Positions 23,545-32,462 are shown, numbered from the stretch's first letter. The stretch: 32,876 nt of DNA from Cyanobacteria bacterium UBA11153 (GCA_003511885.1 DOIX01000344.1:1771-34646), one strand, 5' to 3'. Numbers and translations are program-made. Notes: generated by a model not told the origin, from the sequence alone.

Positions 23545-24699
23545 CTATTTTCTGGTTAAATCATCTTCCACTCTGCTTAATACTTCATTTAACACCTCAC
23601 GATATTTGGCAACACTAAATGTTTGCAAAACTTTTTGGCGCGTCTTTTCCCAATCTACTGGATAAGCTGTACGATTAACAATCGCAATAATTGCCTCAGC
23701 GATTGACTCAGGGGAAGTTTGGCAAGTCCATAAATCTAATTCAGAATTAAAAAATTCGTCTAATGCTAATGACTTCATAGTTAGAGTCGGTATTCCCATT
23801 GCAAGAGCTTCAACAACTTTATGCCCAACAGCAGTCTGTGCCCTGGGATTTTCGCCGAACATCCCCAAGGCGACATCACAGTTTTCAACCAAATATTTCG
23901 GAAGAGAATCGTCTGCAAACTTTAGATCCCTTCTGAGGAAAATAGTTTGTTCAAGTCCCATTTCTGTGATTTTATTTTGGTATTCTTGAAACCGCTGGGA
24001 ATAGCCAGAGCCTGCGGCTCCAAACAAATCGCAGGTCAATGGTATATTTTTCTGCTTGAGAATCTGTATTGCGGTGAGGATATTATCGATTCCATGGATG
24101 GGTAAAAGCGAACCCCACCAGCAAATTTTGAGCATACTATCCTCCATAAATTTTCGCGAATGCCTTAGCTTCGGTTCGCTAAAGATAGGCGCAATATATA
24201 TTTTATTTTTGTCAATACTTAGATCGAATATCTTTTCCCAGTATTCAATTTCTATTTTAGAAATATGAATAATATAATGAGAATTTAACAACGCTATTCT
24301 CTCATTATCAACATCTTGTGGTTTAGTTTCCTTTAACCTCTTCTCTCCTTCAAAATGAGTGTGCATGGCATCATAGATTTCCCAGATAATTTTATTGCCA
24401 AACCATTTCGATGCTAACATAGCTCTTTTAATTAAATGAGCATTCATTGGCATGATATAGATGGCATCAGCTAGAATCGCTTTACTAAAAAACTCAATTA
24501 GCTGAAATTTGACGGCGACTTTGTTAAGTAGCTTAGTCAATGGAGTTTGCTTCACACCGCCTCTCAGGTAGAACTCTGGATAAACATGAGAAACATAATA
24601 TCCAGAATCTAACAGCACCTTAATCAGATTTTCGCACCGATACATGCCGTGCATATTTCCATACAATAAAACTTTAAGATCTTTCTTGAAAATTGACAT
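23545..24699 (-). CDS. Glycosyltransferase, GT-B type (group 1/GT4-like)
   Basis: A 384-residue protein with a GT-B layout. The N-terminal domain has 'VLLYGNMHGMYRCENLIKVL' and 'LDSGYYVSHVYPEF'. The C-terminal donor domain has 'KICWWGSLLPIHGID' and the characteristic 'AVGHKVVEALAMGIPTLTMK' (the E-x7-E-like nucleotide-sugar site). No membrane helix is evident. It would transfer a sugar from an activated donor to a growing polysaccharide at the inner membrane. It belongs to the same minus-strand cluster as rfbF/G; 97 bases separate it from the preceding transferase. The donor is unknown; the CDP-branched sugar made by the neighbours is one candidate. Confidence 0.82.
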   Translation of the reverse strand: MSIFKKDLKVLLYGNMHGMYRCENLIKVLLDSGYYVSHVYPEFYLRGGVKQTPLTKLLNKVAVKFQLIEFFSKAILADAIYIMPMNAHLIKRAMLASKWFGNKIIWEIYDAMHTHFEGEKRLKETKPQDVDNERIALLNSHYIIHISKIEIEYWEKIFDLSIDKNKIYIAPIFSEPKLRHSRKFMEDSMLKICWWGSLLPIHGIDNILTAIQILKQKNIPLTCDLFGAAGSGYSQRFQEYQNKITEMGLEQTIFLRRDLKFADDSLPKYLVENCDVALGMFGENPRAQTAVGHKVVEALAMGIPTLTMKSLALDEFFNSELDLWTCQTSPESIAEAIIAIVNRTAYPVDWEKTRQKVLQTFSVAKYREVLNEVLSRVEDDLTRK

Positions 24700-24796
24700 A
24701 AATTATAGCTATGAACTAGGTAAATAATGGCATTGTATCAAGTTTTTTGTAGGGTGGACATAATCCAGGTGTGCCTCAAGTGACTCATTAACAATG

Positions 24797-25870
24797 TTAG
24801 TTAATTATCAAAGAAGCAAAGAGATTTGCTGTTTCCGTAACATTATGATTTTGATACCATGAATAAGCATTGTCAGCCACCAATTGCAGATCTTTTTCAG
24901 TTATGTTTTCCATCTGATTTCCCAGAACAAGATAATGCTTTTTACATTCAAGTTTATCCACTTGTGAAGGGTTGTATTTGCTAAGAATCGGAGTTAATCC
25001 ATGAGCGCAATAAGCAGCAAAAACACCTGATTTACCTACCTGACCAGGAAACTTTGTATAATCTAAACAGCCAACTAGTGAATTTAACATTAATTCGCTG
25101 ACTATTTCATGAGGCTGAAATCCCATTTCAATTACCTTCACTCCTGCAAAATTATCACAATCTAGGTTTAATGGTTGTCCAATATCATAAATTTCTTTAA
25201 TTTCCAGTATATGACACAATTGTATCAGTTCTTTAAGGTGATTTTTATAGAGTCGATGTCGAGCAGTTGTCCCAAATACTATCGTTCGTCGCTCGCGTTT
25301 TACCAAAGGAGGAATATAGGTTGGTTCGGGAATATTTGAAAAAACGGGTATATTTGTTACAGAAGATTTTGTCCACTGGGAAATGATCTTTTGAAATCTA
25401 CCACAATTTGTCAGAACATCATTAGCAATTTTAGCAAGCCTACGAGATACTGATGCTTGGATTGGATTTAAAATTTCTATTTGCTTGTATTTTAAGAACG
25501 GTAATTCGTAAAACATGACAATCAGCTTAATCTGACGTAAATTTACGATCGCTTCTAATGCTTTAGGTAACCAAAATGGTCCTTTAAATTTTTCTTTAAT
25601 ATAGGGATAATTACTATAATGTAAAATGATTGCCTGTGTATTTTCTGGTAATACCGATAAAAGTGTGTCACTATCATAAGCTAATAATCCAGTCGCCGAA
25701 AAACCTTGAATGACAGGTGGTATTTCAATTCCTTGCTGAAAAACAATGAAATAGGTTGAAATTCTATGATTTTTCCGTAAGCTTTCTGCCAGTCTTAATG
25801 AGTAATCACCAACTCCATCAGTGTAAGGTGGTAGTCTAGGCACAATTTGTACAATATGACAATCTTTCAT
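24797..25870 (-). CDS. Putative GT-B glycosyltransferase
   Basis: A 357-residue protein beginning 'CHIVQIVPRLPPYTDGVGDY' followed by 'SLRLAESLRKNH', a typical N-terminal acceptor domain of group-1 transferases. The middle includes 'AIILHYSNYPY' and 'TTARHRLYKNHLKELI'. The C-terminus has 'KSGVFAAYCAHGLTPILSKY' where donors bind, though the E-x7-E pattern is weak. Three transferases in a row (25921, 24797, 23545) fit stepwise assembly of one repeat unit. The specific sugar is unknown. There is no signal peptide or membrane span. Confidence 0.7.
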   Translation of the reverse strand: MKDCHIVQIVPRLPPYTDGVGDYSLRLAESLRKNHRISTYFIVFQQGIEIPPVIQGFSATGLLAYDSDTLLSVLPENTQAIILHYSNYPYIKEKFKGPFWLPKALEAIVNLRQIKLIVMFYELPFLKYKQIEILNPIQASVSRRLAKIANDVLTNCGRFQKIISQWTKSSVTNIPVFSNIPEPTYIPPLVKRERRTIVFGTTARHRLYKNHLKELIQLCHILEIKEIYDIGQPLNLDCDNFAGVKVIEMGFQPHEIVSELMLNSLVGCLDYTKFPGQVGKSGVFAAYCAHGLTPILSKYNPSQVDKLECKKHYLVLGNQMENITEKDLQLVADNAYSWYQNHNVTETANLFASLIIN

Positions 25871-25920
25871 AGATATTTGCTGGTCTATTTACAAATAAAA
25901 TAGATTTATCTTACGATCTT

Positions 25921-26880
25921 TTAGGTTTTGCTCTCAAAGTACCGTCTAAAAAGATAGAGTGGACTTAATAAACTACTTAGCAAAAATTCCCTTTCACAAG
26001 CTGCAACTAGATCGTTTTTTACTTGGCCTCTATATTTTAATATATGTCCTATTAATCGTTTTAAGCTACCTAACGTTATCCTCATAATAATCAAAGGTTT
26101 TTGCCAAATTTTTGACCCGACTAACCGTAAGGAACAAACACACAAACCAGCCCCTTTACTTAGAGCAAGTAAGTAATCCTTTTCTAATCTTTTTTGAGGT
26201 ATTTTATGATGACTTTTCATTTGGGGCTGATACCAAATTTCCCAACCACCAAGGTAAATATACATTAATACTTCATAATCTTCTCCTGCTACCATTTCTC
26301 CATAAAGACGACCTACTAAAGCCATTTTTTTTGGTACATTTTCCAACCAAGCTTGTTTGCGAACAACAAGTGCAGCCGAAGGAGGCATACTTAAGGTCTC
26401 TGGCTGATATAAGTGAGGCTGGTTCCCTCTGTCTCTCAGAGCTAAAAAAGACTTAATTCTGGCAAAATTTTCAGGAGGATCGACTTCAAAATCACCATGA
26501 ATTTTACCACCATAAGCACCAGCTTTGGGGTATTCATGTCCAAAATTATAAGCTTGTGCTACCCAGTCAGAATCAGGAATAACATCATCATCAAGAAAAC
26601 CAACTAATTCACCCCCTGCTTCATCTATTGCTCTTTGACGAGCATAAGCTGCTCCTTGATGGGCTTCACAGTAGTATTTAAGCGGATAGGGATGTAACCA
26701 ATTATTTTGATATTCTTGAATCAATTGAGCTGTATTATCTTGACTATTATTATCAATAATAATGATTTCCCAAGATATATTTTCTGTATTTATTTGAGAT
26801 TTTAATTTCTCCATAACCTGGGGTAAACGCTTTGCCCCATTAAAGGTAGGTATAGCTACTGTAAAGTCAACTTTATTCAT
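25921..26880 (-). CDS. Family 2 glycosyltransferase, HpsE-like
   Basis: A 319-residue GT-A protein starting 'FTVAIPTFNGAKRLPQVMEK', with 'EIIIIDNNSQDNTAQLIQEY' and the 'GFLDDDVIPDSDW' metal-binding DxD region. 'LVGRLYGEMVAGEDYEVLMY' carries the likely catalytic Asp (ED motif). It resembles HpsE of the hormogonium polysaccharide set in filamentous cyanobacteria, but no other hps or pilin genes are present, so that name is only a suggestion. It is the first gene of the minus-strand run, so the operon promoter should lie upstream of 26880. The C-terminal about 60 residues contain a hydrophobic, basic stretch that may associate with the membrane. Confidence 0.82.
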   Translation of the reverse strand: MNKVDFTVAIPTFNGAKRLPQVMEKLKSQINTENISWEIIIIDNNSQDNTAQLIQEYQNNWLHPYPLKYYCEAHQGAAYARQRAIDEAGGELVGFLDDDVIPDSDWVAQAYNFGHEYPKAGAYGGKIHGDFEVDPPENFARIKSFLALRDRGNQPHLYQPETLSMPPSAALVVRKQAWLENVPKKMALVGRLYGEMVAGEDYEVLMYIYLGGWEIWYQPQMKSHHKIPQKRLEKDYLLALSKGAGLCVCSLRLVGSKIWQKPLIIMRITLGSLKRLIGHILKYRGQVKNDLVAACEREFLLSSLLSPLYLFRRYFESKT

Positions 26881-27481
26881 CTGTATCAGCTTTATAGAGT
26901 TTCAGATGCTCGTGAGGGGGTATAGGGAGACTTAAGATCTAAAAATTTTCGGATTTAATCATGTAAATCCCCCGATTGTGTAGATCCCCTGATTGATAAC
27001 TAATAATTTAAGTTACTAGCGATATTTTTAGGAATATTAATCTCCCATGAGATTTTTATTGCTCAATACATGTTGCTGTTACCTAATGCTAGCAAGTGCA
27101 ATTCCAATGCGCAATAGGCTGTCTGTAAAGAAATGTAAAGCAGAAGAAAAAGGGGAATTATATAGCGTTTTTCACTTGTGTGAGGTACACTGGATTCTTT
27201 CAGCGCCAGCATTATCGAACTATCTAACTTTAGATATGTACCTCATCTAAATGAAAAATGCTATATAATGATTTTTCTCCCCAGCCCCCCTGCTTTTTTC
27301 AAATAAAGGGGGTAACTAACTCTGATTTGGTATAATATGAGACTGACTCCGATTAGCAGATGTTTGATTTCTGTTATCTCTGGATCTGTGTATCCCTTAA
27401 ATAATATTTGTTTATATGGATCTGCTGGTTCAGTTTGATTAAGCTCGTCATGGTTATAAGGATAGTGTTGACGGTTTAAGA
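26881..27481. other. Gene-poor stretch upstream of the sugar operon
   Basis: The sugar-operon promoter is expected here. Candidate frames at 27047-27250 (plus) and 27261-27488 (minus) lack family features and SD sites. The most structured part is the MITE-like palindrome at 27157-27269. Confidence 0.4.
27157..27269. mobile_element. MITE-like imperfect palindrome
   Basis: The terminal arms ATTATATAGCGTTTTTCAC (27157) and the complement of ATGAAAAATGCTATATAAT (27251-27269) match at 17 of 19 positions. A further inner match (TGAGGTACA) extends the arms to about 33 bases with an unpaired centre. The about 113-base length, AT-rich termini and absence of a frame fit a miniature inverted-repeat element. 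The parent transposase is not in the window. Confidence 0.65.
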
Positions 27482-27628
27482 ATAACATCTCAAGCGTTAC
27501 TCCAAGTAGCAGATCAAAATCAACGAGATATGGAAGTGATGAAGCAGCGGCAATTGGAAAACGATCAAAGATTTAATATTTTGCTCGAAGAAGTTCGTCA
27601 CTTAAGTCGTCGTGTTGAAGACAATTAA
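27482..27628 (+). pseudogene. Coiled-coil protein C-terminal relic
   Basis: The frame ending at TAA 27626-27628 reads 'SQALLQVADQNQRDMEVMKQ' then 'RQLENDQRFNILLEEVRHLS' and 'RRVEDN'. This is a heptad-patterned coiled coil like the C-termini of short cyanobacterial coiled-coil proteins found beside transposable elements. No start codon with an SD was found; the frame is open back to a TAA at 27440-27442. Probably the surviving 3' end of a disrupted gene. Confidence 0.5.
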
Positions 27629-27679
27629 AGCGATCGCACCCGACAAGCTCAGGATAATCAGCAACATTTTAATCTCAAT

Positions 27680-28255
27680 ATGTCACAATAGCGTCGTTCT
27701 TATGTACCAGGAGGAGTATTTTTTCTAACCTTAGTCACCTATCGCCGTATTCCTCTATTTTCAGAGGTTGAAAATATATCTCGGTTACGGAATGCGATCG
27801 CGAAAATGCGTCAAGAAAAACCCTTTGAAATCACCGCCGCCGTTGTTTTACCGGATTATCTTCATTTTATCTGGACGTTACTACCCAATGATTCTGATTA
27901 TTCTCAGCGTGTGTCTCAATTGAAGGTGTTATTTACGCGCTCTTTACGGGGAAAATCTGTATTTTCTGTCGAGATTTCTGCTTCTCGCCGTAAGCACCGA
28001 GAAAGTGATGTTTGGTAACGTCGGTTTTGGGAACATACGATTCATGACGAGGATGATTTCAATAAGCATTTAGATTATATTCTCTACAATCCGGTTAAGC
28101 ATGGTTTGGTCACTTGTCCTCATTTGTGGACATATTCCAGTTTTGACAAATGGGTGGCAGCAGGTAGGTATGGAGTAGATTGGGGATGTCGTTGTGGTGG
28201 GAATTTACCACAAGTTCCGGATTTTCGAGAGTTAGAAGATAAAGTCGGCGAGTAG
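27680..28255 (+). pseudogene. REP-associated tyrosine transposase (RAYT, Y1 family) with two stops
   Basis: Read through, the 192-codon frame gives MSQ-stop-RRSYVPGGVFFLTLVTYRR, 'ITAAVVLPDYLHFIWTLLP', 'SDVW'-stop-'RRFWEHTIHDEDDF', 'NKHLDYILYNPVKHGLV' and a C-terminus 'LPQVPDFRELEDKVGE'. This is a full-length Y1 transposase of the REP-associated type, with the catalytic Tyr region in 'ILYNPV'. In-frame stops are TAG at 27689 and TAA at 28016 (where CAA for Gln is expected). The first His of the HUH-type motif also appears lost ('DYLHFIW' versus the usual DH-x-H-x2-W). The stop codon at 28253-28255 lies inside the left arm of a REP-like palindrome. Inactive as written. Confidence 0.88.
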
Positions 28256-28317
28256 GGTGGGCAAATTACGTTAATTTAACAATTTCACCAGAAATTATAT
28301 CGATTTGCCCACCCTAC
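28252..28317. repeat. REP-like palindrome, copy 2, abutting the RAYT relic
   Basis: Perfect 15-bp arms (GTAGGGTGGGCAAAT and complement) give 66 nt in total, like 1845-1910. It overlaps the last codon of the RAYT relic. REP palindromes next to RAYT genes are the presumed substrates and non-autonomous copies of the transposase. Confidence 0.88.
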
Positions 28318-28403
28318 AAGATCAGGCGATCGCACTTGTTGGAGTGGGGTTTCGCACGGCTAACCTGACCTACGGTGAGGGAGATAGTACTGTGATTACG
28401 CAG

Positions 28404-28895
28404 TCAAGGAAGAGTATTTGGTCTGGGTGTGCTTCTGTACCATTGATGCCATCTTTTTACCAGGTCAAAGCGCTGATCTGGATTGAACAATGTTCTACCA
28501 TCAAAACTCAAGTTTACTTCGAGTCCATTCCAGGGAATGGTTGTAAACTCAACTTTGGATATGTAAGTCAATATCACATGAGCAACAGCAAATTTACTCT
28601 CATCTGACATGGCAGCAATTAACTCTGGAATAGCTGGTTCTCCAATTTCTACAAGTCGCTTGGCACGGTTGCTCTTTAGAATTGCCACGATCCCAATATC
28701 TTGACCATCCCATGTTATATCGTTATTAGTAAGTTCCTTAACTAATTGTTTCACCTCTCTCTCTCTTTCCTCCTTTTCTTGGTTCATAGAAGTTACTCTG
28801 TCATTAGGATTAGTAGATGTTGACATGACTTGTGATTGCGTACAACTCAAAAGAAATGTAGTAAAAATAATGAGATGAAGTCGGCGACATATCAT
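28404..28895 (-). CDS. Small lipoprotein with HEAT-like segment
   Basis: A 163-residue protein. The N-terminus MICRRLHLIIFTTFLLSC is a lipoprotein signal with a lipobox (LLSC), giving lipidation at Cys18. The mature part has a charged helical stretch (about 38-58, 'EKEEREREVKQLVKEL') and a HEAT-like helix pair ('RAKRLVEIGEPAIPELIAAM'). It ends 'RFDLVKRWHQWYRS'. It would be anchored in the periplasm or outer membrane. It lies 130 bases downstream of the DUF4157 effector gene, in the position where toxin partners often sit. A similar helix motif occurs in the exported protein at 31172. Immunity is an inference from order and location; the family is not recognised. Confidence 0.8.
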   Translation of the reverse strand: MICRRLHLIIFTTFLLSCTQSQVMSTSTNPNDRVTSMNQEKEEREREVKQLVKELTNNDITWDGQDIGIVAILKSNRAKRLVEIGEPAIPELIAAMSDESKFAVAHVILTYISKVEFTTIPWNGLEVNLSFDGRTLFNPDQRFDLVKRWHQWYRSTPRPNTLP

Positions 28896-29024
28896 TTAAT
28901 TGCCTCCAGTATCATTCCAAAACTGCGACGTGAGATGTTTAGGATAAGCTGCTCGTTGAAAGTTTTAAACTAACAGGAGTTAAAACTGAAAGAAAACCGA
29001 ATTTTCTCTTCATGAAATAATCTG

Positions 29025-30468
29025 TTAATGGCTTTGCGGTCGTCGAGTACGAGTAACACTTACAACATTGTTACTTTGCACGTTATATGTCACGTCTATA
29101 ACTCTACCATCTGGGTATGTATAAGGAATTGTAATCGTAAAATTTAAGGTTCCGTCCGGATTCTGAACAAGATTTTGCAGCGGTCCTTGCGATCCTCTTA
29201 TCGCTCCAGTTGCAGCATTCTCCAGGCTTACACCAGAACCATGTACTCCTGAAGTGTCGGTTCCGTAGGCTTGATGATTCACTTGTTTCTGGTATTGCTC
29301 TTCAATCTCATGAGCCAATTTTCCTGCTGCGCTTACTCCTTCTTGCGGACCTATTCCGAATGCTTCAACATCGTCTAAATCAATCGTGCTAAGTTGATAG
29401 GAACCGACAAGAACCTGGCTGGGCGTAGATCCCCCTCTAATAAATTGAATTGTTGTAGCATTGGAGTCATTAATCACCTTCTGAAGGAGAGAAATTAGTA
29501 CACTCGCCTCAGAAGTTGGTGGTCCTTGCACGTCTTTATTGACAATAGATAAGTTTCCAGCGCTATCACTTCTCACTTCGTATTGAACACCGATGATACG
29601 ATTGACAATGGACAAGAATCTTGCTCTATCACCAGTGGCAATGAAAGAGCACTGTATACTTGAGTCAGATGTCTGGGTTATAGAATCCGAAAGTTTCCTC
29701 AAAGATGTGGAATGCCTAGAATCTACCTGTCGCTGCACCGCACCAGTCTGCTGCACCACATGAGTCAACTCATGAGCCATCAACTCATTATTCCCCGGAG
29801 ACTTCCCCGGACCAAAATAAATATCACTCCCATAAGCAAAAGCCTGCGCCCCCAACTCCTTGCTCATCTGCACCGCTTCACTACCAGTATGAACCCGCAC
29901 CGCACTAAAATCAGCACCAAATCGCGGTTCCATAAACGCTCTCACTTCCGGTGCTAACGCACTTCCCCCACCTTTAGACGCATTCAACCGACTCTCTAAA
30001 TCTCCAGACGCTTCATTCCCACCACCAGCCCGTTGCAACAACTGCCACATTTGCACTTTGGGCTCCACCTGCCTCTGTACCACAGGTGTAATTGACGGCG
30101 CTTTAAACCACCGCTCTTCTGGCAACCGCTGCACTTGTGGCGAAGATTCAGGTGCTGCTGACATTGACATTACCTGCGCCGCTACTCGATCCGCTTCCTC
30201 CTCATAAACATCTCCCGGCGCTCAAAGCTGTTAATAAGGGCTGAATTCTACTCACTCCTACTGACATTTCCGAGACATCTTTCCCCTCTGCGGCTGAGGA
30301 GGACTGCTTTTCGGAGGCACATTCGGCACATTCTCCCTGAATCCCAATTTCCTTGGACTGTACTTCCGGCGTTGCAGCTTCTATCACAGGAGACTGATGT
30401 TCTGCTGCTGCGGTGTGATGATTCTCCTCCTCTCTGGCTGCCATCGCCCGCATCACATTCTCTGCCAT
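29025..30468 (-). pseudogene. DUF4157 (eCIS core) effector, split by a one-base frameshift
   Basis: The first frame (30468-30202) starts MAENVMRAMAAREEENHH, passes a 'CAECASEK' cysteine motif and reaches 'IQPLLTAL'. It then frameshifts. The next frame continues at once with 'APGDVYEEEADRVAAQVM', the invariant DUF4157 entry motif, and runs to the stop at 29025. Removing one A near 30223 (TTG-A-GCG) restores a single 480-codon gene. The second part holds the DUF4157 core: 'LESRLNASKGGGSALAPEVR', 'FGADFSAVRVHTG' and zinc-type 'AHELTHVVQQ'. A roughly 210-residue C-terminal domain of unknown type follows. DUF4157 proteins are associated with extracellular contractile injection systems as cargo. 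An ATG at 30170 could restart translation of the 381-residue core-plus-toxin part. A sequencing error is possible. Confidence 0.82.
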
Positions 30469-30476
30469 TGATGTTT

Positions 30477-31175
30477 TTATTTTCGTTGACTTTTGGATTC
30501 AGATTGTCCTTCCTCAATTGGAGGAACTTCCTCATATTTGGAATCGACCTCGATTCTGTGCATAAATGCGGTTGCCAGACGCATTTTACTATCGCCAAGA
30601 TGCTTTTCGATCCATTCATCGTTGAGTTCCATTTTCTCAAAATTATTCCAAATTCTCTCATCTTTAGCACAACTGTATTTCCGGCAAACGCGAGGGCGAT
30701 CTTGATAAATTTTGCAGCCCTTTGTCTCTGGATCAATATGAGTACAACATCCATTAGCCTCTTGACGAATGTAATAGGGTTGACCTAAATCCCATTTAGT
30801 TTTGCCTGATTCTATCTCTTCTGGACTCAGAGCAAAAGTCAGGCTACAACAAATAGCCTTGCAGATGTGCAGGCGTTCTGGACAATTGACCGGAACAAAG
30901 TCGCTCTCTGGTTTCTCATCTCCATCTATCCTAAGAGCAATTCCTGCGCCTAAAGCCTCTCCCTTTTGTACCATTTCTTGACGAACTCTTTGGGCAGCTT
31001 CTTGAAGCTCATCGGATGTAGTAATCCCTTTAGAAATAAGTACATCAGCTAGGGCATATAGGAAAAACTCTACTTCGTGAATTCGGCTAGCCTTATTGCT
31101 AAGGGCACTGTGGGTAAAGAAGCTACCCCTTTCAATTTGACGTTCAAGTTTATCGAGGTTGCTGCTATCACTCAT
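30477..31175 (-). CDS. YkgJ-type cysteine-cluster protein
   Basis: A 232-residue cytoplasmic protein whose middle carries the zinc/iron-chelating cysteine cluster of the YkgJ family: 'CPERLHICKAICCSLTFALS', then 'NGCCTHIDPETKGCKIYQDR' and 'PRVCRKYSC'. The N-terminal about 90 residues are helical and may be a separate oligomerisation part. Metal binding is expected; the enzymatic role of the family is unclear, with some members linked to protein modification. The start overlaps the stop of the exported-protein gene (ATGA), and the stop is 8 bases before the DUF4157 start, so all three are co-translated. Placement inside an effector operon is the unusual feature. Confidence 0.87.
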   Translation of the reverse strand: MSDSSNLDKLERQIERGSFFTHSALSNKASRIHEVEFFLYALADVLISKGITTSDELQEAAQRVRQEMVQKGEALGAGIALRIDGDEKPESDFVPVNCPERLHICKAICCSLTFALSPEEIESGKTKWDLGQPYYIRQEANGCCTHIDPETKGCKIYQDRPRVCRKYSCAKDERIWNNFEKMELNDEWIEKHLGDSKMRLATAFMHRIEVDSKYEEVPPIEEGQSESKSQRK

Positions 31176-31891
31176 TTATTTTTAAATCGCTCATCTAACA
31201 AAGATTTTAGTTTTTCTATCTCCGTATCGCGTTTGTCAATTTCTCTGTGAAACTGAACTGGTATTCCCGTAATACTACTGATATAGAAAGCCGCAAAGTC
31301 TTTGACACGGAAATGATACATATTGCCAATAGTAGCTGTTTCACTCCCTTCATAAGTTACTGAGATACTTTCGTTATCGAGGAGTCTTACAAGAACTGGT
31401 AATGCTGCTTCTCCCATCATCAGAAATCGATTTCCCACTGGGCCTGACTGGTTGAACTCGTAGAGAAGACCCCAAGAATTAGCATTCTCAGTATAGTTAT
31501 TGACTAATGCTTCTGCATAAATATTGGCAAGATCTTCTAATAAATCTGTTCGCAATAAGACAGTAAAATTTCGCGAAAACAAAATGTCAGCAGCTAGAAA
31601 CCTGGCTTCTGTGGGTGCGCTTTTGTCATTGACTAATGCCTCAAGTGCTTCAGGATTTCCCGGGGTATTCCAGATAGCATCAATTGTCTTGTCATGAGCG
31701 GGATATGTAAAAAATTCACCGTATTCCCGGTTGATAAGTTGTTGAGCCAATTTAGATGTCTTACTTGTCATAGCATCTTCAGTTCCGACTTGAGATAAGG
31801 TTGTGCTTAAGCTGTCTTGATTAGTAGCACAAATTCCAGACAGCAAGATAACACTAACGAAGATAACTTTAATGAGAGAGGTTCTTTTCAT
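31172..31891 (-). CDS. Exported protein with HEAT-like helices
   Basis: A 239-residue protein with an N-terminal signal peptide (MKRTSLIKVIFVSVILLSGI; a Cys at 22 lacks a good lipobox). The mature part is mostly helical. 'LEALVNDKSAPTEARFLAAD' and 'MMGEAALPVLVRLLDNES' resemble HEAT-type helix pairs, and the C-terminus 'VQFHREIDKRDTEIEKLKSL' forms a short coiled coil. It begins 9 bases after the stop of an eroded effector gene (31901) and overlaps the YkgJ gene by 4 bases. Its position after an effector and its export mirror the lipoprotein at 28404. I propose a partner or immunity role, without direct evidence. Confidence 0.75.
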   Translation of the reverse strand: MKRTSLIKVIFVSVILLSGICATNQDSLSTTLSQVGTEDAMTSKTSKLAQQLINREYGEFFTYPAHDKTIDAIWNTPGNPEALEALVNDKSAPTEARFLAADILFSRNFTVLLRTDLLEDLANIYAEALVNNYTENANSWGLLYEFNQSGPVGNRFLMMGEAALPVLVRLLDNESISVTYEGSETATIGNMYHFRVKDFAAFYISSITGIPVQFHREIDKRDTEIEKLKSLLDERFKNK

Positions 31892-31900
31892 TGTCTTTGT

Positions 31901-32462
31901 CTAGGGATTTTTTTTAGTGATGTCAGGAGTATTAATCCAGCCTCGCGAACCTGTTTCTGAACCATCGACTACTTTTACCTCTGATTTATTGGCAAATTGT
32001 GGCTCTGTTGATGATCCCTGGATAACTTGCAGTCTTGTTCCTCTTGGTAAGTTTGGTCTTCGATAGGGACCGATTAACCCATCATTCAACACAACACCAT
32101 TAGGGTTATCAATGATATAAACATCTACTAGCGGTAAATCAGCAGTTGCTGCACCATCTCCTTTGTCTGTTAGATCGGCAAGTTTGATATAGCCTCCAGT
32201 TCCAGCATGAGATCCATCTACCCCAAGGAGTCTGAAATCCTATCACTCCGCTTACTCTTGCTTGATTTATAAACAAGCCTCTATGTACAGCAGGTAAAAC
32301 GCCTCTAAAGCTCCATGCCAATAAACTACCACCCACAGCGGGATATGGTGTATTGATGAGGTCTCTTTGAACAGTAAACCACAGAGCGTAATAGTTAACG
32401 GGGGCAATCCAACTACTAAAAGCCCAGCTAACCACTACAGAATCACGTTGTCTGTCAGTATG
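31901..32462 (-). pseudogene. C-terminal domain of an eroded DUF4157-type effector
   Basis: Minus-strand frame A (32462 to about 32237) reads 'DRQRDSVVVSWAFSSWIAPV' then 'NYYALWFTVQRDLINTPYPA' and ends near 'ARVSGVIGF'. Frame B continues as 'RLLGVDGSHAGTGGYIKLAD' through 'VDVYIIDNPNGVVLNDGL' and 'LPRGTRLQVIQGSSTEPQ' to the stop at 31901. One extra base in the A-run at 32235-32237 accounts for the shift. The product, a domain of about 185 residues, is unrecognised. The 'PRGTRLQVI...GWINTPDI' end looks SH3-like. It is directly preceded by the DUF4157 N-terminal relic at 32511. Its stop is 9 bases from the exported-protein start. Confidence 0.65.

Noticed and set aside
27047..27250. 67-codon plus-strand frame
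   Set aside because: It runs through the MITE-like palindrome and has no family signal.
27261..27488. 75-codon minus-strand frame
   Set aside because: No SD or recognisable domain; begins near an eroded region and ends at the MITE. Could be a relic but nothing supports it.
28305..28607. 100-codon plus-strand frame
   Set aside because: Antisense shadow of the lipoprotein gene, begins in the REP-like palindrome.
30248..30788. Long frames opposite to or offset from the YkgJ/DUF4157 genes
   Set aside because: Shadow frames; the cysteine cluster and DUF4157 motifs are on the chosen frames.
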